Below, one piece after another: positions 5,401 to 7,964 of a stretch of 7,964 nucleotides of DNA. The notes below the pieces were generated by a model. It worked only from the letters and a program-made list of their open reading frames with translations. It was not told the origin of the DNA and did not search any database. Within the stretch, counting starts at the first letter, position 1; each line of letters opens with the position of its first letter. Source of the stretch: an uncultured Planctomycetaceae bacterium. GTDB lineage: Bacteria > Planctomycetota > Planctomycetia > Pirellulales > Pirellulaceae. The DNA lies in the NCBI GenBank assembly GCA_903927685.1, contig CAIYOB010001552.1, positions 1 to 7,964 of the forward strand. The letters are read 5' to 3'. Both the position numbers and the translations under genes were made by a program.

Positions 5401-7964
5401 CGGGGCCGCTGACACCTACGGCATCAACGACTACTTCAACGCCATTTACGAGACTCTCCCGGACGGCGTGACCAGTGCCAATGACGGACACATCGTCGTT
5501 GCCGGCCTCGAGGGCAACGACTACCTGGTCGCGGCGCTGGGTGACGACTACGTCTATGGCGGTGCCGGCAACGACGTCATCGAAGGCGCGCAGGGCAACG
5601 ACCACCTGTACGGGGGCGCCGGCAACGACTGGATCACCGACTACGAGAACGACGACTTCATTCACGGCGGCGACGGGAACGACTACGTCTCGGCCGGCCC
5701 GGGCGCGCTCGACACCATCCACGGTGGCAACGGCGACGACGAACTCCACGGCGGCGACGGCATCGACGAGGTGTTCGGCGATGACGGCGACGACCTGTTG
5801 TTCGGGGAGGGTGACACCGACCTGATGATGGGCGGCGACGGCCACGACTTTATGGAGGGCGGCGACAGCGTCGATGAGATGTTCGGCGGCAACGGCAACG
5901 ACTGGATGCGCGGCGGCGTCGGCGACGACAACATCAACGGCGGCTCGGGCAACGACCTCTTGGAAGGCGGCCTCGGTCCGGTAGCCAACGACGGCGACCG
6001 TCTGAACGGCGACACCGCGCCTGGCGCCCTGCCGATCATCGAGTTCAACGGCGACGGCACCGAAGGCGACATGGACATCGGCAGCTATGAAGACGTCCAG
6101 ATCGCCGTCTTCGCCAATATGCAGACTGCCAACGCCAACGGCACGTCGAGCAACCTGCTGGACACCTACGCGCTGCTCGAAGGCCTCGTCGGCTCGGCGC
6201 TGAACGATACGCTGACCGGTGCGGACGCCAGCGGCGCGGCCGGCAACGGCGTCAACAACTATCTCGTCGGCGGCGCTGGCGACGACACGCTGACGGGACT
6301 CGGCGACGACCACGGTCTCGATCCGACGACGGGCCTGCCCGCCGCCGGGCGCATCGACTACCTCTTCGGCGGCAGCGCCGTCGTCGACAATAACCTCTAC
6401 TGGATCGGCGACGACCGGCATGTGGCCTCCGGCCACGGCAACGTCACGGGCACCATCGAGAACTGGAAGGGCACCGGCGAGACCCGGGTCGTCTTCCAAG
6501 ATGGCAGCCTCGGCCACGTGCTGGGCGATAACGGCGCGGATGGCGTCGACACCGCGATCTACCGCGGCAACCGCGCCGACTACACGATCGAGGAAATCCA
6601 GGTGAACGGCCAGCAGGCCATTCGCATCACCGACCTGCGCGCTCCCGGCGACGCGACGTTCGACGGCATCGACATCCTCGTCGGTGTCGAGTTCGCAGCG
6701 TTCGCCGACCAGACGACCTCGACCGCTGCGCCGCCGACGGTGACGATTGATCAGGCCGCCGGACAGGCCGACCCGACCAATGCCTCGCAGATCGACTTCA
6801 CGGTCGTGTTCAGCGAGGCGGTGACAGGCTTCGACGGCTCGGACATCGACTTCACAGGCAGCACGGCGGCGGGAACGCTGGTGGCCGCGGTCACGGGGAC
6901 GGGGCCGACGTACACGGTCTCAGTCAGCGGCATGAGCGGCGACGGGGAGGTGGTGGTGGCGGTCGTGGCCAGCGCGGCCTTGGACTCGGCGGGGAACGCC
7001 AGTGTGGCCAGCACCAGTACGGACGACACGGTCACGTACGACGCGACGGCGCCGAGGGTGGTGAGTGTGCAACGGTGGGATCCCGTGGCGGAAACCCCGC
7101 TGCCGGAAGCGACCAGCGCCACCAGCGTGACGTTCCGGATCACGTTCAACGAGAACGTGCAGAATTTGGACCCCGGCGACGTGGTCTTCACGGGGGCGGC
7201 GGGGACCGCGGCGACGGCCACCGGCTTGGTGGCGGTCACGGGGTCCTCGATCTTTGATCTGACGGTCGACGTCCCGCTGTGGGCCAACGGGGCCTTGCGG
7301 CTGGATTTGGCGCCAGGCGTGACAATCGATGACTTGGCGGGGAATCCCTTGGACGCCGGCGTGACGCCGAATCCGTGGGAGAGCTACCTCATCGCCCACA
7401 GCATGTACTGCATGGTCTTGAACACCGCCGACAGCGGGGCCGGTTCGCTGCGGGCGGCGATCACCTGTGCCAACAGCTCGCCTGGCGTGCAAACGATCGG
7501 CTTTGCGATCCCCGGCGCTGGCCCGCACACGATCCAACCGCTGTCCGCGCTGCCCGCGATCACTGACCCGGCGATTGTGGATGGGACGATGCAACCTGGA
7601 TTTGTCGGCGCGCCGGTGATCGAATTGGACGGCGGCCTGGCGGGTGCCGGCGTGTCGGGCTTGGTGATTACGGCGGGCGGCAGCACGGTTCAGGGCTTGG
7701 CGATCAATCGATTCGGCCGGGATGGTCTACAAGTCACGTCCGGCGGTGGGAATCAAGTATCGAAGAACTTTATCGGAGTGGGGCCGAGCGGCACGGCGGT
7801 GTTGCCCAACGGCCGTTTCGGGATTTACGTGGCTGCCGCCAACAATCAGATCGGCGGCAGCGGAGATGCAGGCAATTTGATTTCCGGCAATGCGGGCAGC
7901 GGGGTGTATATTGCGGGTTCGGGAAGCACGGGGAACGTGGTGTCGGGCAACCGGATCGGGACGG
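2426..7964 (+). CDS. Giant secreted animal-type heme peroxidase with RTX repeats, Ig-like domains and β-helix (3' end outside window)
   Basis: One open frame of 1846 codons without a stop in the window. Residues 1-50 are basic, lack a clear hydrophobic signal core and carry LESLEPRMMLT (39-49), the planctomycete secretion-type motif. Residues about 185-980 form a peroxidase-cyclooxygenase superfamily domain. It has FGQFFDHGLDF with distal His261 and Asp260, IDQSQTYGSD (336-345, calcium-loop-like), GDHRVNENAGLTA with Arg523 and Glu526, FHAEHN (537-542), FRLGHSQ with proximal His643, and IARGRDVGLP (730-739). RTX nonapeptides follow (1039-1182), then a weaker RTX patch (about 1235-1295), GVDTAIYRGNRADY to VEFAAFAD (1373-1428), two Ig-like domains (1436-1655), DSGAGSLRAAI (1669-1679) and β-helix turns to the edge. 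Such enzymes use H2O2 to oxidise halides or small molecules; relatives with RTX repeats include peroxicins and the Mn(II)-oxidising MopA. Residue 729 is Asp where Asn is usual. The substrate is unknown. Confidence 0.93.
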   Translation, partial: MSKNMSKKTSKHRNDWKRSRGGFGAASTRVRSRKPGLHLESLEPRMMLTINLAAADLTYLLDQVNIGNDYGQFSSPLDPTGVREVSGANNNLVGGFTYNPDGTVTWTGNNIHPDWGQSNSDFLRIFAADHPNNGTSYGFTFDPVTMQVIDSGDGTPILGADGQPVIVPADLATQFAEAAIPAPGTSPRTVTQLITNSDVDPASPTYNPAAYAAMVQSGGEAVAVSNTVVGTAQTAFIPDAGILGGVPFNNYFAAFGQFFDHGLDFITKGGGYVLIPLSPSDPLYDPTATDPTANTMMLSRGALSNPASDFTLDTFGNAVLIDGVAPAFNNNVGLLIDQSQTYGSDSTINVLVRQYDAAGMVTGKLITDAEDGNGSDFDLATLADMKVNAARLGIELIDMDVLNAPMIRADGVGKITFTPQQTVMYRSNLSIADMGASYLAANDPFVRWTQAEADAKRCLQSQVGYAKQSGHAIISDMGNAASPVDPLGNPLAPLGTTDPTLAPGTGQYNEALLASHYVSGDHRVNENAGLTAIHHIFHAEHNIEADAIMAAVTAQAALLNDGTPAGAQAEADYLAQWQTSPGVWDGEKIYQASRIITESEYNHIAIDQYVGGLVVMPEFVSYSSDINMGISLEFSQAIFRLGHSQNPETMQVAITDGNSVNPGEAGYLPTYTSVGLFDAFLKPSLYQAYGPSGIVLGLLNQQANALDEFVTAALQQSTVGIPLDLGALDIARGRDVGLPTLNELRQQVFDGLVNNTSNNSNGPGIAPYTSWEDFGGHLRYTESLVNFIAAYGREDGVFGLATMRRAYEAGAVSGSDTLGAFDATAYDPTPGDGVITLQDLRANAQVILDAAAAPTDPLHDTAVLFMRGQGSPVYDPATGTWNPNLTGGDLGFWDVDLWVGGLAEQPLFDGPLGTTFTFIMADFGQRMQDADRFYYLYRMPVGQHLGDQVIGEQFADLIMRTTGLEHIGDAFGFQSANFILDGTSNDNPYDGVGAADTYGINDYFNAIYETLPDGVTSANDGHIVVAGLEGNDYLVAALGDDYVYGGAGNDVIEGAQGNDHLYGGAGNDWITDYENDDFIHGGDGNDYVSAGPGALDTIHGGNGDDELHGGDGIDEVFGDDGDDLLFGEGDTDLMMGGDGHDFMEGGDSVDEMFGGNGNDWMRGGVGDDNINGGSGNDLLEGGLGPVANDGDRLNGDTAPGALPIIEFNGDGTEGDMDIGSYEDVQIAVFANMQTANANGTSSNLLDTYALLEGLVGSALNDTLTGADASGAAGNGVNNYLVGGAGDDTLTGLGDDHGLDPTTGLPAAGRIDYLFGGSAVVDNNLYWIGDDRHVASGHGNVTGTIENWKGTGETRVVFQDGSLGHVLGDNGADGVDTAIYRGNRADYTIEEIQVNGQQAIRITDLRAPGDATFDGIDILVGVEFAAFADQTTSTAAPPTVTIDQAAGQADPTNASQIDFTVVFSEAVTGFDGSDIDFTGSTAAGTLVAAVTGTGPTYTVSVSGMSGDGEVVVAVVASAALDSAGNASVASTSTDDTVTYDATAPRVVSVQRWDPVAETPLPEATSATSVTFRITFNENVQNLDPGDVVFTGAAGTAATATGLVAVTGSSIFDLTVDVPLWANGALRLDLAPGVTIDDLAGNPLDAGVTPNPWESYLIAHSMYCMVLNTADSGAGSLRAAITCANSSPGVQTIGFAIPGAGPHTIQPLSALPAITDPAIVDGTMQPGFVGAPVIELDGGLAGAGVSGLVITAGGSTVQGLAINRFGRDGLQVTSGGGNQVSKNFIGVGPSGTAVLPNGRFGIYVAAANNQIGGSGDAGNLISGNAGSGVYIAGSGSTGNVVSGNRIGT
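2540..2572 (+). other. Planctomycete-type N-terminal export motif LESLEPRMMLT
   Basis: These codons encode residues 39-49, after a basic run rich in Lys and Arg (RVRSRKPG just before). Many planctomycete extracellular proteins carry this 'LExLEPRxLLS/T' signature near residue 40, where a Sec signal would sit. It marks the protein as exported in its host and indicates that the N-terminus is native to planctomycetes. Confidence 0.75.
2978..5365 (+). other. Animal heme peroxidase domain
   Basis: The domain runs from SPRTVTQLI (near residue 187) to FADLIMRTTG and SANFIL (near residue 980), close to the usual extent of bacterial members of the family. Other family landmarks are PFNNYFAAFGQFFDHG, TGKLITDAEDG, WDGEKIYQASRIITE, NFIAAYG, DVDLWVGGLAEQP and DADRFYYLYR. 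Distal, proximal and Arg catalytic positions are all filled, so an active heme enzyme is likely. As is usual in the bacterial branch, the residue after the distal His is Gly (DHG) rather than the Asp of myeloperoxidase (DHD). Confidence 0.92.
5540..5971 (+). repeat. RTX (hemolysin-type) calcium-binding nonapeptide array, about 16 units
   Basis: Residues 1039-1182 repeat the pattern G-[NDH]-D-x-[hydrophobic]-x-G-G-x. Good units include GNDVIEGAQ, GNDHLYGGA, GDDELHGGD, GNDWMRGGV and GNDLLEGGL. Some units are degenerate (GNDWITDYE, DTDLMMGGD, SVDEMFGGN), and one carries a two-residue insertion (GNDYVSAGPGA). Such arrays fold into calcium-loaded parallel β-rolls outside the cell. They usually sit near the C-terminus of type I secreted proteins. 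Here more than 650 residues follow, so they more likely stabilise or attach the protein than mark it for type I export. Confidence 0.92.
6731..7390 (+). other. Two Ig-like β-sandwich domains
   Basis: The first (residues 1436-1543) has PTVTIDQAAGQADPTNAS, FTVVFSEAVTGF and TSTDDTVTYDATAP. This is a standard bacterial Ig-like repeat found in tandem in many adhesins. The second (about 1545-1655) has VTFRITFNENVQNLDPGDV and TIDDLAGNPLD, the same fold type but diverged. They probably act as spacers between enzyme and β-helix. Confidence 0.75.
7430..7964 (+). other. DSGAGSLRAAI motif followed by right-handed β-helix repeats (incomplete)
   Basis: NTADSGAGSLRAAI (ending at residue 1679) is the usual lead-in to parallel β-helix repeats in planctomycete and related surface proteins. 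Behind it come helix-turn phrases such as GGNQVSKNFIGVGPSGTA, NNQIGG, GNLISGN, GVYIAGSGSTGN and SGNRIGT, which continue past the window. The first gene of the window ends with the closing motif of just such an array. Confidence 0.8.

Noticed and set aside
5540..5971. Periodic 27-base DNA pattern as a possible CRISPR or tandem satellite
   Set aside because: The repeat is imperfect at DNA level, stays in frame and encodes RTX nonapeptides. There are no unique spacers between identical repeats.
4295..6517. Long minus-strand open frame of 740 codons, very rich in Val, Ala and Asp
   Set aside because: It lies wholly opposite the peroxidase/RTX gene, and its repetitive VVVA text is the complement of RTX codons. 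The plus strand shows clear family motifs throughout, so this is a by-product of high GC at codon position three.
6919..7594. Minus-strand frames over the Ig-like and β-helix part
   Set aside because: The plus-strand frame continues without a stop through recognised domains. The minus reads have no motif and are shadows.

Overview
The window looks like accessory DNA from a planctomycete. It is GC-rich. The large gene begins with the motif LESLEPRMMLT, close to the N-terminal 'LExLEPRxLLS' motif of many secreted planctomycete proteins. The fragments around it are the β-helix, 'TSEFS' and HExxH tail modules common in giant planctomycete surface proteins. The assignment rests on these motifs alone.

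Layout. (1) 3-854 (+) is the C-terminal end of a large surface protein whose start lies upstream. It has the last turn of a β-helix array, a β-sandwich-like segment and a metallopeptidase-like domain with HEMGHVLGLGD. (2) 855-1088 is unassigned DNA. (3) 1089-1643 (+) is a second, diverged copy of the same tail. It lacks a proper start, and its zinc motif reads HGMGH instead of HEMGH, so it is called a pseudogene. (4) About 1612-1800 (-) is a frame-broken scrap of an IS1634/IS4-like transposase joined to the end of that copy. (5) 1843-1913 holds a nested palindrome and a small palindrome. (6) 2010-2192 (+) is an intact csrA with a strong ribosome binding site. (7) 2193-2425 is a leader with a GC hairpin. 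(8) 2426-7964 (+) is one uninterrupted frame of at least 1846 codons that runs off the window.

The large protein is the main item. Its order is a planctomycete-type N-terminus, a complete animal-type heme peroxidase domain (distal His261, Arg523, proximal His643), about 16 RTX calcium-binding nonapeptides, an RTX-associated segment, two Ig-like domains, a 'DSGAGSLRAAI' motif and the start of a right-handed β-helix. Peroxidase plus RTX is a known bacterial pairing (peroxicins; the Mn(II)-oxidising MopA proteins). Here it sits between a planctomycete export-type N-terminus and a planctomycete-type adhesin tail. Codon choice appears to change near 6720, where the RTX part ends, which suggests a foreign enzyme core grafted onto a resident scaffold.

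How the parts may work together is inference. The window encodes two extracellular or cell-surface proteins of related build (3-854 and 2426-7964). Between them lie decayed duplicate and transposon DNA, and a small RNA-binding regulator that may or may not control its downstream neighbour.
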